Assembly: GCF_000384215.1 (NCBI RefSeq)
Contig: NZ_KB913032.1
Span: 3,365,665-3,429,664 of the forward strand
Length of the DNA stretch: 64,000 bases
Reading direction: 5' to 3'
DNA from: Amycolatopsis alba DSM 44262
GTDB lineage: Bacteria > Actinomycetota > Actinomycetes > Mycobacteriales > Pseudonocardiaceae
Below the pieces are notes generated by a model. That model made no database searches. It had not been told where the DNA came from and worked only from the letters and a program-made list of their open reading frames with translations. Each line of letters starts with the position of its first letter. The first letter of the stretch is position 1. The position numbers were made by a program, and so were the translations under genes. Positions 18,311 to 26,856 of this stretch are shown in pieces.

Positions 18311-18353
18311 CGCGAATCCGTTGGCGGGCCGGAGGCCCTCCGGCGGGTTCGCG
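18311..18353. promoter_or_regulatory. Hairpin between the two exporter genes
   Basis: CGCGAATCCG (18311-18320) pairs with CGGGTTCGCG (18344-18353, one wobble), enclosing a perfect inner stem GCCGGAGG/CCTCCGGC (18328-18335 and 18337-18344). It lies in the 111-base gap between subunits that should be co-expressed, so it could protect or attenuate the transcript. No T run follows. Confidence 0.45.
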
Positions 18354-18384
18354 ACGACCACCTCGGGGGTAAGGAAATGACAGC

Positions 18385-20112
18385 ATGAAAAAGCTGCCTT
18401 TGGCAGACAAGAAAGACGTTCGACGATGGATAAGGGAGACCGCGCGCGACAACAAGCGCGAGTTCTCCGTGATGCTCGGGCTGTTCTGCGTCGCGACCGC
18501 GATCGGGCTGGCCGGGCCGCAATTGCTGGGCGCGCTGGTCGACGAGGTCGTCGAAGGCACGACGACCGCCACGATCACGTGGCTCGCGGTCGCGTTCGTG
18601 ATCGTGCTGGGCGCGCAGGCCTGGTTCAAGGGGCTGGCGCGGCTGCGCGCGCGGGTGTTCGGCGAGCGGATCCTGGCGGACAACCGCGAGAAGTTCGTCG
18701 GGAACGCGCTGAACCTGCCGCTCGGGACGGTCGAGGCGGCGGGTACCGGTGACCTGTTGAGCCGGGCGACCACCGACGTCAGCCGGATCGACCACGCGGT
18801 GCGGTTCGGCGCGCCGGAGATCCTGATCGCCGCCGTCACGGTGGTGTTCACGGTGGTGGCGATGGTGGTCACGTCGCCGTTCCTGGCGCTGGGCCTGCTG
18901 GTCGCGCTGCCGCTGCTGGTGCCGGTGAACATCTGGTACCAGCGGCGGGTGCCGGACGTGATGCGACGGATGCTCGACAAGTGGGCCGAGTTGCAGTCCA
19001 CCACGCACGAGACCGCGGAGGGCGCGCGGACGGCGGAGGCGCTCAACCTGACCGGCCGCCGGGTGAAGACCGGGCACGACGGTCTCGACGAGGCGATGCT
19101 GGGCGAACGCAAGATCCGGGCGCTGCAGATGCGGTGGATCCCGTCGCTGGAGATCAGCTACGTGCTGCCGGTGCCGGTGATGCTCGGGCTGGGCCTGCTC
19201 GCCTACTCGAACGACTGGGAAGGGCTCGGCACGATCACCGCGATGCTGCTGTATTCGCAGGTCATGACGGGTCCGCTGAACGAGGCACTGTTCTGGCTCG
19301 CGGACATGCAGGTCGCCGGGGCGTCGCTGCGACGGCTGCTGGGCGTACGGCCGCCTTCGTCGGAGGCTTCGGCTCCGGAGGCTCCGCGCGGCCAGGACAT
19401 CGAGGTCCGCGACGTGCGCTTCGGCTACAACGCGGAGCGCGAAGTGCTGCACGGGATCGACCTGCGGGTGCCCGCCGGGGAGCGGCTGGCGATCGTCGGG
19501 CCGTCCGGTGCGGGCAAGTCGACGCTGGGACGGCTGCTGGCCGGGATGTCCGCGCCGACGTCAGGTTCGGTGCGGATCGGCGGCGCCGAGGTGTCGACGC
19601 TGCCGGACGACGTCCTGCGCGGCGAGGTTCTCCTGCTGACCCAGGAACAGCACGTGTTCGCGGGGACGCTGCGGGACAACCTCACGCTGCCCGCCGGGGA
19701 CTGGACCGACGAAAAGCTCCTCGACGCGCTGGCCTCGGTCGGTGCTTCGGAGTGGGTCGCGAGCCTGCCGGACGGCCTGGACACGAAGGTCGGGGCCGGG
19801 GCGGTCGCCGTCCCGGCGGCGATGGCGCAGCAGCTGGCGCTGGCGCGGGTCGTGCTGGCCGACCCGCACACGCTGGTGCTGGACGAGGCGACGTCACTGC
19901 TGGACACGGGTTCGGCGCGGGAACTGGAGCGGTCGCTGAGCGCGGTGCTCGAAGGGCGGACGGTGATCGCGATCGCGCACCGGCTGCACACCGCGGCCGC
20001 GGCGGACCGGGTCGCCGTCATCGAGGGCGGGCGGGTGACCGAGCTGGGTTCGCACTCGGAGCTGCTGGCGGCCGGTGGGCCTTACTCGGCCCTGGTGGCC
20101 GCTGCGTCCTGA
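18385..20112 (+). CDS. ABC exporter half-transporter, subunit 2 (degenerate signature)
   Basis: The 575-residue partner of the preceding gene, with six membrane helices and an NBD. Walker A is intact (GPSGAGKST, about 372-380), as are Walker B (LVLDEATSLLD, about 496) and the switch histidine (IAIAHRL, about 530). The signature LSGGQ is missing; the site reads AVAVPAAMAQQLALAR. Its Walker A plus the signature of subunit 1 make one complete ATP site; the other site is dead on both faces. This fits an obligate heterodimer. It ends at a strong bidirectional hairpin facing purQ. Confidence 0.92.
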   Translation: MKKLPLADKKDVRRWIRETARDNKREFSVMLGLFCVATAIGLAGPQLLGALVDEVVEGTTTATITWLAVAFVIVLGAQAWFKGLARLRARVFGERILADNREKFVGNALNLPLGTVEAAGTGDLLSRATTDVSRIDHAVRFGAPEILIAAVTVVFTVVAMVVTSPFLALGLLVALPLLVPVNIWYQRRVPDVMRRMLDKWAELQSTTHETAEGARTAEALNLTGRRVKTGHDGLDEAMLGERKIRALQMRWIPSLEISYVLPVPVMLGLGLLAYSNDWEGLGTITAMLLYSQVMTGPLNEALFWLADMQVAGASLRRLLGVRPPSSEASAPEAPRGQDIEVRDVRFGYNAEREVLHGIDLRVPAGERLAIVGPSGAGKSTLGRLLAGMSAPTSGSVRIGGAEVSTLPDDVLRGEVLLLTQEQHVFAGTLRDNLTLPAGDWTDEKLLDALASVGASEWVASLPDGLDTKVGAGAVAVPAAMAQQLALARVVLADPHTLVLDEATSLLDTGSARELERSLSAVLEGRTVIAIAHRLHTAAAADRVAVIEGGRVTELGSHSELLAAGGPYSALVAAAS

Positions 20113-20114
20113 AG

Positions 20115-20169
20115 CGCAATGAACGGTCCTTTCCTTGCCAAATTTGCAAGGAAAGGACCGTTCATTGCG
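20115..20169. terminator. Bidirectional hairpin, 24-bp perfect arms
   Basis: Arms 20115-20138 and 20146-20169 are perfectly complementary around the loop CAAATTT. The core TGAACGGTCCTTTCCTTGC matches the element at 7681-7727 but for one base, and that base change is compensated in the other arm. It fills the space between the convergent exporter and purQ genes and probably terminates both. Confidence 0.8.
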
Positions 20170-20174
20170 TGCGT

Positions 20175-20852
20175 TCAGGCGGAGACGAGGGCGTCCACGG
20201 CGCTGTAGAACATGCCGAGGCCGTCATCGGAAGGCCCGGTCAGGGCGTCGATGGCGTGCTCCGGATGCGGCATGAGCCCGACGACGCGGCCGTTCTCGCT
20301 GCGGATCCCGGCGATGTCGTTGCGCGAGCCGTTCGGGTTGCCGCCGACGTAGCGGAACACGACGCGACCCTCACCCTCCAGCTCGTCGAGGGTGGCCTGC
20401 TCGGCGACGAAGCAGCCGTCGATGTTCTTCATCGGGATGAGGATCTCGGCGTCTTTGTCGTACCGGGTGGTCCACGCGGTGTCGTTGTTCTCGACACGCA
20501 GCCACTGGTCACGGCAGATGAAGTGCAGGCCCGCGTTGCGGATCATCGCGCCCGGCAGCAGCCCGGCCTCGCACAGGATCTGGAAGCCGTTGCAGATACC
20601 CAGCACCGGCATGCCCTTGTGGGCGGCCTCGATCACCGAGGACATCACCGGCGCGAACCGGGCGATGACGCCGGCGCGCAGGTAGTCGCCGTAGGAGAAG
20701 CCACCGGGGACGACGACGGCGTCGACGCCCTTGAGGTCCTCGTCGGCGTGCCACAGCGGGACGGCTTCGGCGTCGGCGTAGCGGACCGCGCGGGCCGCGT
20801 CACCGTCGTCGAGCGTGCCGGGGAAGGTGATGACCCCGATACGGGCGCTCAC
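20175..20852 (-). CDS. purQ: Phosphoribosylformylglycinamidine synthase subunit PurQ
   Basis: Class I glutamine amidotransferase that supplies ammonia to PurL. The catalytic cysteine sits in [18 protein letters not shown], with the oxyanion segment [16 protein letters not shown] and the His-Glu dyad in [13 protein letters not shown] at 20852 is chosen because the product then starts [11 protein letters not shown] as in other PurQ proteins; it overlaps the purS stop by four bases (GTGA), giving coupled translation. 225 residues, normal length. Confidence 0.97.
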   Translation of the reverse strand: MSARIGVITFPGTLDDGDAARAVRYADAEAVPLWHADEDLKGVDAVVVPGGFSYGDYLRAGVIARFAPVMSSVIEAAHKGMPVLGICNGFQILCEAGLLPGAMIRNAGLHFICRDQWLRVENNDTAWTTRYDKDAEILIPMKNIDGCFVAEQATLDELEGEGRVVFRYVGGNPNGSRNDIAGIRSENGRVVGLMPHPEHAIDALTGPSDDGLGMFYSAVDALVSA

Positions 20853-21088
20853 GCGTCCACCCGCGTGATGGTCCACTGCTCGATGACGGGGTTCGCGAGG
20901 AAACCTTCGGCGATCTTTTCGAGCGTCGCGTCGTCGACGGAGTCGTCGACCTCGATCTCGAAGTGCTTGCCCTGACGGATCCCGGTGATCCCGGTGAAGC
21001 CGAGACGACCGGCCGCGCCGAGCGCGGCTTGGCCCTGCGGGTCGAGGATTTCGGGCTTGGGCATGACGTCGACGACGACTCGGGCCAC
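20849..21088 (-). CDS. purS: Phosphoribosylformylglycinamidine synthase subunit PurS
   Basis: Small subunit that bridges PurL and PurQ for ammonia channelling. 79 residues: [20 protein letters not shown], then [20 protein letters not shown] and a C-terminal helix. GTG at 21088 is chosen because AAGGAG lies nine bases upstream; a GTG 21 bases earlier would include that ribosome site in the coding sequence. It heads a purS-purQ unit, divergent from a membrane-protein gene with 66 bases between starts. Confidence 0.95.
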   Translation of the reverse strand: MARVVVDVMPKPEILDPQGQAALGAAGRLGFTGITGIRQGKHFEIEVDDSVDDATLEKIAEGFLANPVIEQWTITRVDA

Positions 21089-21154
21089 GGCAGGCTGCTC
21101 CTTATTCACGCAGGTCGTGGGTACCGCCCGAGCCTACTTCACTACGGTTGCGGC

Positions 21155-21928
21155 ATGACCTACGGGCAGTACGCGCCGCCGAAGAAGCCGAAGACCTGGC
21201 TCTGGATCACGCTGACGCTGGTCGTGGTCCTGATCGCGGGCGGTGTCGCGTTCACCGGTTTCGTGACGCCGGGGTTCTTCAAGTCCAAAGCCGACACCAC
21301 CTCGCGCGCGACACCTGAGCAGCTCAGCCAGTCGTTCGTGAACGGCGTCGCCGAAGACAGCGCGAGTCAGCTCTGGTGCGCGATCCGCTCGAAGCGGTCC
21401 TACGCGTTCGAGCAGACCATGGGCGTCTCCGATGGCGCACAACTGAGCACGCCCGCGCACCAACGTGCGGCGCAGGAGTACTCGGCCGCGTTCACCACCG
21501 GGGGTCAGACCGTCGGGATCGCGATGATCCCCGGCGAAGGCGGCTGGTGCGTGCGCGACGCCAAGGTCGGGAGCGAGCCCGAGCCGCTCCCGAGCGTCGA
21601 AACGCGACCGTCGCCGCGCCCCGACGTCAAGACGGGGGAAGAGGCGGGGACCAAGTTCGTCGATGCGATCAACGCGCGCGACATCCCGGCGGCGCTGTCC
21701 GTGCTGTGCGAAAAGGTGCCGGACACGACCCGCGACGGCGTGCAGCAGATCATCCACGGCGAGGCGCGGTACACCGTCGCGAAGACCGACGTGCTGACCA
21801 CCGCCGAGCAGACGATCCTGCACCTCGACGGCCGGATCGACGGCATCCAGGCGCCGGGCCGGGTGGAGACCGAGGACAAGGCCGACGGCGGCCCCTGCGT
21901 GGCTTCTTTTTCACCCGACTCCGACTGA
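21155..21928 (+). CDS. Single-pass membrane protein of unknown function
   Basis: 257 residues with a short cytoplasmic head (MTYGQYAPPKKPKT), one membrane helix at about 15-36, the motif GFVTPGFFKSK, and an extracytoplasmic part with two related segments (SQSFVNGVAEDSASQLWCAI and TKFVDAINARDIPAALSVLC), each holding one cysteine as in DUF4878-like domains. Start at 21155 gives the same MTY...PPKK-K-T head as the 10926-11768 protein, showing the two belong to one architecture. Function unknown. Confidence 0.8.
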   Translation: MTYGQYAPPKKPKTWLWITLTLVVVLIAGGVAFTGFVTPGFFKSKADTTSRATPEQLSQSFVNGVAEDSASQLWCAIRSKRSYAFEQTMGVSDGAQLSTPAHQRAAQEYSAAFTTGGQTVGIAMIPGEGGWCVRDAKVGSEPEPLPSVETRPSPRPDVKTGEEAGTKFVDAINARDIPAALSVLCEKVPDTTRDGVQQIIHGEARYTVAKTDVLTTAEQTILHLDGRIDGIQAPGRVETEDKADGGPCVASFSPDSD

Positions 21929-22031
21929 GCTCGCAGCGGTCCTTCGTCTGGGGGATGCTCGGAGCGCGGCGGTGGGCCAAGATGAGCCCATTGGCGGGGC
22001 GCCAACACCGGGGCGAGCAGCAGGAGGCACC

Positions 22032-23615
22032 GTGTCCGATCAGGACTCCTTCGACTACGTCATCGTCGGCGCGGGCAGCGCGGGATGCGTGCTGGCGAAC
22101 CGGCTGAGCGAGGATCCGTCGGCACGGGTGCTCCTGCTCGAAGCCGGCGGCGAGGACGACGCCGACGAGATCCACATCCCCGCCGCGTTCCCCGGTCTGT
22201 TCAAGACGAAGTACGACTGGAACTACGAGACGGTCGAGCAGAAGCACACCGGCAACACCCTGTACTGGCCGCGCGGGAAGACGCTCGGCGGCTGTTCCTC
22301 GATCAACGCGATGATCTACATCCGCGGCAACCGCGCCGACTACGACGGCTGGCGCGACGGGCACGGCGCCGAGGGCTGGGGTTTCGACGACGTCCTGCCG
22401 TACTTCAAACGGGCGGAGGCGAACCAGCGGCTCGGCGGGCCGCTGCACGGTACCGACGGGCCACTGCACGTCGAGGACCGTCGCTTCACCCACGAGCTTT
22501 CGCACGCCTGGGTGGATTCCGCCGTCGCCTGGGGCCTCAAGCGCACCGACGACTTCAACGGCGAGTCGCAGGAAGGCGTCGGCGTCTACCAGGTGACGTG
22601 CAAGAAGGGCCGCCGCTGGTCGACGGCCGACGCGTACCTGCGGCCCGCTCTGACGCGGCCGAACCTCACCGTGCGGACCCACGCGCAGGCCACGCGCGTG
22701 GTCTTCGAAGGCACCCGCGCGGTCGGCGTGTCCTATTTGGACAAAGGGGTCGAGACGACGGTCCGCGCGTCGGCCGAAGTCCTGCTGAGCGGCGGCGCGG
22801 TGAACTCGCCGCAGCTGCTGATGCTGTCCGGGGTCGGCCCGGCGGAACACCTGCGCGAGCACGGGATCGACGTCGTGGCCGCGCTTCCCGGCGTCGGCGA
22901 CAACCTGCACGACCATCCGGCCTGCGGGATCATCTGGTCGACCCGCGGCACCACCGATCTGGTGGACGCGGCGACACCGGGCGGGCTGGTGCGCTACCAG
23001 CTCACCAAACGCGGCCCGCTGGCGTCGAACATCGGTGAGGCCGGCGCGTTCTTCCCCGCCGCGGACGGCGTCTTGCCGCCGGACATGCAGATCCACGTCG
23101 CGCCGACGTTGTTCTACGACAACGGAATGCGCGAACCGACAATGCCGGGTTTCACGTCCGCGGCGACGCTGGTCGACGTCGCGAGCCGCGGACGGCTGCG
23201 GCTGAAGTCGGGGAATCCGTTGTGGAAGCCCGAAATCGACCCGGCGTACTACGCGGAGTCCGTGGACATGGAGAAGATGCTCGCCGGGATGCGGACCCTG
23301 GTGGAGATCGGGAAGTCCGGTCCGCTGGCGAAGTACCTGGACAAACCGTTCCTGCCGGAGCGCCACGACCTGACCGATTCCGAACTGGCCGACTACGTGC
23401 GCGAGAAGACGCAGACGCTGTACCACCCGGTGGGGACCTGCTCGATGGGAACGGGCGAGAACGCCGTCGTCGACCCGTCGCTGAAGGTGCGCGGGGTGGA
23501 CGGGCTGCGGGTGGTGGACGCGTCGGTGATGCCCGTGGTGCCGCGCGGGAACACGAACGCGCCGACGATCATGGTGGCCGAAAAGGCCGCGGATCTCATC
23601 CGGGGCGTGCGTTAA
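22032..23615 (+). CDS. GMC-family FAD-dependent oxidoreductase (choline dehydrogenase-like)
   Basis: Oxidises an alcohol to an aldehyde with FAD. Residues 8-30 are the dinucleotide fold (YVIVGAGSAGCVLANRLSED); GMC signatures follow (YWPRGKTLGGCSSINAMIYI and LLSGGAVNSPQLLMLSGVGP); the active-site His is in YHPVGTCSMG at about 465, with the final FAD-contact NTNAPTIMVAEKAADLI. GTG at 22032 has AGGAGG four bases upstream. 527 residues. It resembles BetA-type choline dehydrogenases, but choline is not proved. The facing gene is an aldehyde dehydrogenase that could oxidise its product. Confidence 0.92.
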   Translation: MSDQDSFDYVIVGAGSAGCVLANRLSEDPSARVLLLEAGGEDDADEIHIPAAFPGLFKTKYDWNYETVEQKHTGNTLYWPRGKTLGGCSSINAMIYIRGNRADYDGWRDGHGAEGWGFDDVLPYFKRAEANQRLGGPLHGTDGPLHVEDRRFTHELSHAWVDSAVAWGLKRTDDFNGESQEGVGVYQVTCKKGRRWSTADAYLRPALTRPNLTVRTHAQATRVVFEGTRAVGVSYLDKGVETTVRASAEVLLSGGAVNSPQLLMLSGVGPAEHLREHGIDVVAALPGVGDNLHDHPACGIIWSTRGTTDLVDAATPGGLVRYQLTKRGPLASNIGEAGAFFPAADGVLPPDMQIHVAPTLFYDNGMREPTMPGFTSAATLVDVASRGRLRLKSGNPLWKPEIDPAYYAESVDMEKMLAGMRTLVEIGKSGPLAKYLDKPFLPERHDLTDSELADYVREKTQTLYHPVGTCSMGTGENAVVDPSLKVRGVDGLRVVDASVMPVVPRGNTNAPTIMVAEKAADLIRGVR

Positions 23616-23620
23616 CGCCG

Positions 23621-23695
23621 AACTCGCGTGCTTGAAGGCGGAACTCACGTGCTTGGAGACGGGACTCACGAGTTCCGTCTTCAAGCACGCGAGTT
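23621..23695. repeat. 26-bp inverted repeat between GMC and aldehyde dehydrogenase genes
   Basis: AACTCGCGTGCTTGAAGGCG and the next six bases (23621-23646) pair with 23670-23695 at 25 of 26 positions. The 23-base loop carries further copies of the CGTGCTTG and ACTCACG words. It lies between convergent genes and may terminate both. Confidence 0.75.
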
Positions 23696-23728
23696 ACGGC
23701 TCTGATCACGCGAGTCACGGGTTCGGGG

Positions 23729-25231
23729 TCAGCGCTTGCCGTGCAGGACGGTGATCAGCTTCGCCACCAGCGCGTCGGTCTTTTCCTTGCGGGAGAACGA
23801 GGTCAGCACGATCGGCGCGGTGAAGCGCTGGCGCGCGACGGCCTTCGGGCGGGCGAACTCGCGCAGGCCTTCCGGGCCGTGGATCCGGCCGAAGCCCGAA
23901 TCGCCGACGCCGCCGAAGGGCAGCGAAGCGATACCGGCGAAGGAAAGCGGCGCGTTGATCGACGTCATGCCGGTGCGCAGGCGGGCGGCCAGTTCGAGGC
24001 CGCGCGACTTCGAGAACACCGTCGAACCCAGGCCGTACTTCGTGTCGTTGGCCTTCTCGACGGCCTCGTCCATGTCGCGGACCTTGGCGATGGTGACGGT
24101 CGGGCCGAACGTCTCCTCCTTGACCGCCTCGGAGTCTTCGGGCACGTCGACGAGCACTGTCGGCTGGACGTAGCGGTCGCCGACCGCGTCGACGCCGCCG
24201 ACCAGCGCCTTGCCGCCGCGTTCGATGGCGTCCGCGATGTGCCGCTTGATCACCGCGAGCTGCGAAGGCATCGTCACGGGGCCGTACTGCGCGGCCTCGT
24301 CGGAACCGGCCCGCACGTCCTTCGACTTCTCGACGACCTTCGCGACGAACTCGTCGTGCACCCGCTCGTGGACGTACACGCGCTCGACGCCGATGCAGGT
24401 CTGGCCCGAGTTGGAGAACGCGCCCCAGACGGTCGCGTCGGCGGCGGCCTCGAGGTCGGCGTCCGCGTCGACCAGGACCGCGTCCTTGCCGCCTGCCTCG
24501 ATGATCACCGGCGTCAGCGTCTCGGCGGCCGCGGCCATGATCTTCTTGCCCGTTCCGGTCGAACCGGTGAAGGCGATCTTGTCGACGTTCGCCTCGACGA
24601 GTGCCGCGCCGGTCTCGCCGAAACCGGTGATCAGCTGGAGCACCGGCCACTCCGGGACGACCTCGTTGAACGCGTCGACCAGCCATTTCCCGACGCCGGG
24701 CGTGTACTCGCTCGGTTTGAAGACGACGGTGTTGCCGGCGGCGAGGGCGTAGGCGATGGAGCCGAGCGGGGTGAACACGGGGTAGTTCCATGGGCCGATC
24801 ACGCCCACGACGCCGAGCGGCTGGTACTCGACCGTCGCCGCCTGGTTCGACATCATCAGCCCGGCCGCGCGGCGCTGCTTGCCGAGGATCTTGCGTGCGT
24901 TCTTGCCCGCCCACGCGATGTGCTCGATGGCGAGGACGCTCTCCAGCTGCGCGTCGGCGATCGGCTTGCCGGTCTCGTCCCGGACGACCTGGCACAGCTG
25001 CGGCAGCCTGCGGGTGATGACGCCCTTCCACCGGCGCAACCGCTCCGCGCGACCGTCGTAACCGAGCCCGGCCCACCATTCGGCGGCGTCCCTCGCCCGC
25101 GCGACGGCGGCGCGCACGTCCTCCCTGGTGTTCATGGGGTAGGTGCCCACGACCTCGTCGGTCGCCGGGCTGAGGGAATCGAAGGTCTCCCCCACACTGT
25201 GCGCGGTCGGCTTCGGCTGGACTGCGGTCAT
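23729..25231 (-). CDS. Aldehyde dehydrogenase family protein
   Basis: NAD(P)-dependent oxidation of an aldehyde to an acid. 500 residues with the ALDH catalytic cysteine in NSGQTCIGVERV (about 279), the general-base Glu in VIIEAGGKDA (about 243), the oxyanion Asn in GPWNYPVF, and the nucleotide loop FTGSTGTGKK. The C-terminal extension (APIVLTSFSRKEKTDALVAK) is typical of actinobacterial succinate-semialdehyde-type members, but the substrate cannot be fixed. It converges on the GMC gene, suggesting but not proving consecutive steps. Confidence 0.9.
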   Translation of the reverse strand: MTAVQPKPTAHSVGETFDSLSPATDEVVGTYPMNTREDVRAAVARARDAAEWWAGLGYDGRAERLRRWKGVITRRLPQLCQVVRDETGKPIADAQLESVLAIEHIAWAGKNARKILGKQRRAAGLMMSNQAATVEYQPLGVVGVIGPWNYPVFTPLGSIAYALAAGNTVVFKPSEYTPGVGKWLVDAFNEVVPEWPVLQLITGFGETGAALVEANVDKIAFTGSTGTGKKIMAAAAETLTPVIIEAGGKDAVLVDADADLEAAADATVWGAFSNSGQTCIGVERVYVHERVHDEFVAKVVEKSKDVRAGSDEAAQYGPVTMPSQLAVIKRHIADAIERGGKALVGGVDAVGDRYVQPTVLVDVPEDSEAVKEETFGPTVTIAKVRDMDEAVEKANDTKYGLGSTVFSKSRGLELAARLRTGMTSINAPLSFAGIASLPFGGVGDSGFGRIHGPEGLREFARPKAVARQRFTAPIVLTSFSRKEKTDALVAKLITVLHGKR

Positions 25232-25487
25232 CGACTTCTCCCGTGTCTCGGCTCAAAGCCCAGGCTACGACGTTACTGACGGCGTGCCAATAGCTCGCCT
25301 GGGGCGGGCCACCAGCATTACACAGGAGACGAGAGCCGCAAGGACTCCGAAGCACCTCCAGCACTCAGGAACTCCTGCGCGGCTTTGCGGGCCACTTCGC
25401 CGAGATCGTATTGAGCCGAAAGGCAAACGCGTCGTGACCGCGGCGGGTTCGGCTGGGTGACCGCGCGATGTACGGGCTGGCTGGAGC

Positions 25488-25544
25488 GTGTCGCGAAAGC
25501 CACTTTCAGGACGTCTGATGTCTTGAAAGTGGCTTTCGCGACAC
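25488..25544. repeat. Nested palindrome, CGAAAGCCACTTTC family, copy 2
   Basis: Arms 25488-25508 and 25524-25544 are perfectly complementary over 21 bases around GGACGTCTGATGTCT. The gap 25232-25639 holds no convincing gene: this element, one GGACGACACGCGTGACC unit (25591-25607) and otherwise unremarkable sequence. Both flanking genes point left, so the element lies downstream of the MFS gene and may be its terminator. Confidence 0.8.
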
Positions 25545-25639
25545 CGGGGGTGCGGCGAGACGTGGGCCCGGCACTTTCGCACGACTGGTCGGACGACACG
25601 CGTGACCTGACAGGCGACACGCTCGCGGCCGGGTCCCGA

Positions 25640-26833
25640 TCATGACTCCTGTCCTGCGGGAACACCAGGCACGTCGCCCGTTGTGACAGTCGTGCGGAGC
25701 TGCAAAGCCCCCGCCACCATCGCCGCCCCCACTCCGAGAAGCGGGCACAGCCACACCGGCAGCACCCCGATCGCCAGCGAGCCCAGCCCGAACCCCGAAG
25801 CCTGCACGGTGAAAGCGAGCGAGAAGCCCTCCGACCGGCGGCGTTCCGGCAGCAGTTTCTGCAGGTTGACCGACGAAACGGCCATCAGCGGGCCGGTGCA
25901 GAGCCCGATCAGCGTGACCCCGCCGAGCAGCCCGGCCCAGCCGGATCCGGCCGAAACCACGACCCCGCCGAGGACGAAGCCCGCCAGGAACAGCCGCGGA
26001 TCGCCGACTTTCCCCCGCGCCGCGTACAGCGCGCTCCCGGTGACGCTGGCGGCGCACAGCACGACGATGACGATCGCCGTCGCCGAATCGGGTGCGCCGA
26101 GGCGCTGCACGAGCGGCAGCAGGCCGACCTCGATGGCCGACAGCAGCAGGCCGACGGTGAACAAACCCGCCAGCCAGGGAACACAGGCCGCGACCGGGAT
26201 CGACTGCCGCTCGACCGTCCTTTGTGGATCGCGGGTGCCGGTCCGCCGCGGTACGAGCAGGGCCGCGAGCAGGGCGACGACGGCCATCGCGAGGACCGGG
26301 ACGGCCGGGCCGGACGTCGCCAGGAGCGCCACCAGCAGCGGGCCGCCGACGATGACGCCTTCGAGGATCATCGCGTCGACCGAAACGGCACGGGGCAGCT
26401 CGTCTTCGGTCACCGTTGCGGCGAGCAGCGTCCGGAAACCACCGTTGAGCCCGCCCGCGACCAGGCCCGGCGGGATCGCCAACGCGAGCAGCACCAGATC
26501 CGGGGCACCGGCGGAAGCGACGGCGGCCAGCAGGAACAGTCCGGCGGCGACCAGCGGCAACAGCACGACGAGACCCCGTGCCGGTCCGACGCGGTCGAGC
26601 AGCCGCCCGGTCGGCACGGCGCCTGCCATCTCGGCACCGACGAAGACGGCCATCATGATTCCGCCGAGCCGGTACGAACCGGTCGTCGCGGTGGTCAGCA
26701 CGGTGAAGGCCAGCGGTGCCATCGTCGCGGGCAGCCGGTTCAGCTGTACCCCCGCCGACCAGCGCCAATACCCGGAATTACGCAGCAAGGTCATGTCAGG
26801 AGACCCTGCCGAACGAGGGATGGCGGGAACCAT
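25640..26833 (-). CDS. MFS transporter
   Basis: A 397-residue major facilitator with about twelve hydrophobic segments and the motif DRVGPARGLVVLLPL after helix 2-3 (degenerate motif A). The substrate is not predictable. It is divergent from an ArsR-type regulator with only 23 bases between the starts and a dyad in between, so control by that regulator is likely. ATG at 26833 would be nearly leaderless; MTLLRNSG starting at 26794 is an alternative that begins closer to the first helix. Neither has a clear ribosome site. Confidence 0.85.
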   Translation of the reverse strand: MVPAIPRSAGSPDMTLLRNSGYWRWSAGVQLNRLPATMAPLAFTVLTTATTGSYRLGGIMMAVFVGAEMAGAVPTGRLLDRVGPARGLVVLLPLVAAGLFLLAAVASAGAPDLVLLALAIPPGLVAGGLNGGFRTLLAATVTEDELPRAVSVDAMILEGVIVGGPLLVALLATSGPAVPVLAMAVVALLAALLVPRRTGTRDPQRTVERQSIPVAACVPWLAGLFTVGLLLSAIEVGLLPLVQRLGAPDSATAIVIVVLCAASVTGSALYAARGKVGDPRLFLAGFVLGGVVVSAGSGWAGLLGGVTLIGLCTGPLMAVSSVNLQKLLPERRRSEGFSLAFTVQASGFGLGSLAIGVLPVWLCPLLGVGAAMVAGALQLRTTVTTGDVPGVPAGQES

Positions 26834-26835
26834 TG

Positions 26836-26853
26836 ATTAGCCCATAGCCTAAT
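26836..26853. promoter_or_regulatory. Dyad operator between MFS and ArsR genes
   Basis: ATTAGCCCATAGCCTAAT is an 18-base imperfect dyad (7 of 9 pairs). It contains TAGCCT (26845-26850), a TANNNT -10 element six bases before the ArsR ATG at 26857, so the regulator transcript may be leaderless and self-repressed. The opposite gene starts three bases to the left. Confidence 0.55.
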
Positions 26854-26856
26854 CCG

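Noticed and set aside
16633..19452. 939-codon open frame antisense to the ABC exporter genes
   Set aside because: It crosses the gap between the two transporter genes and has a biased, repetitive Arg/Gln/His composition with no domain.
25318..25665. Minus-strand open frame ending AQYDLGEVARKAAQEFLSAG
   Set aside because: The last 35 residues look protein-like, but the frame runs through the palindrome at 25488-25544 and has no start or ribosome site. At most a decayed gene end; too weak to list.
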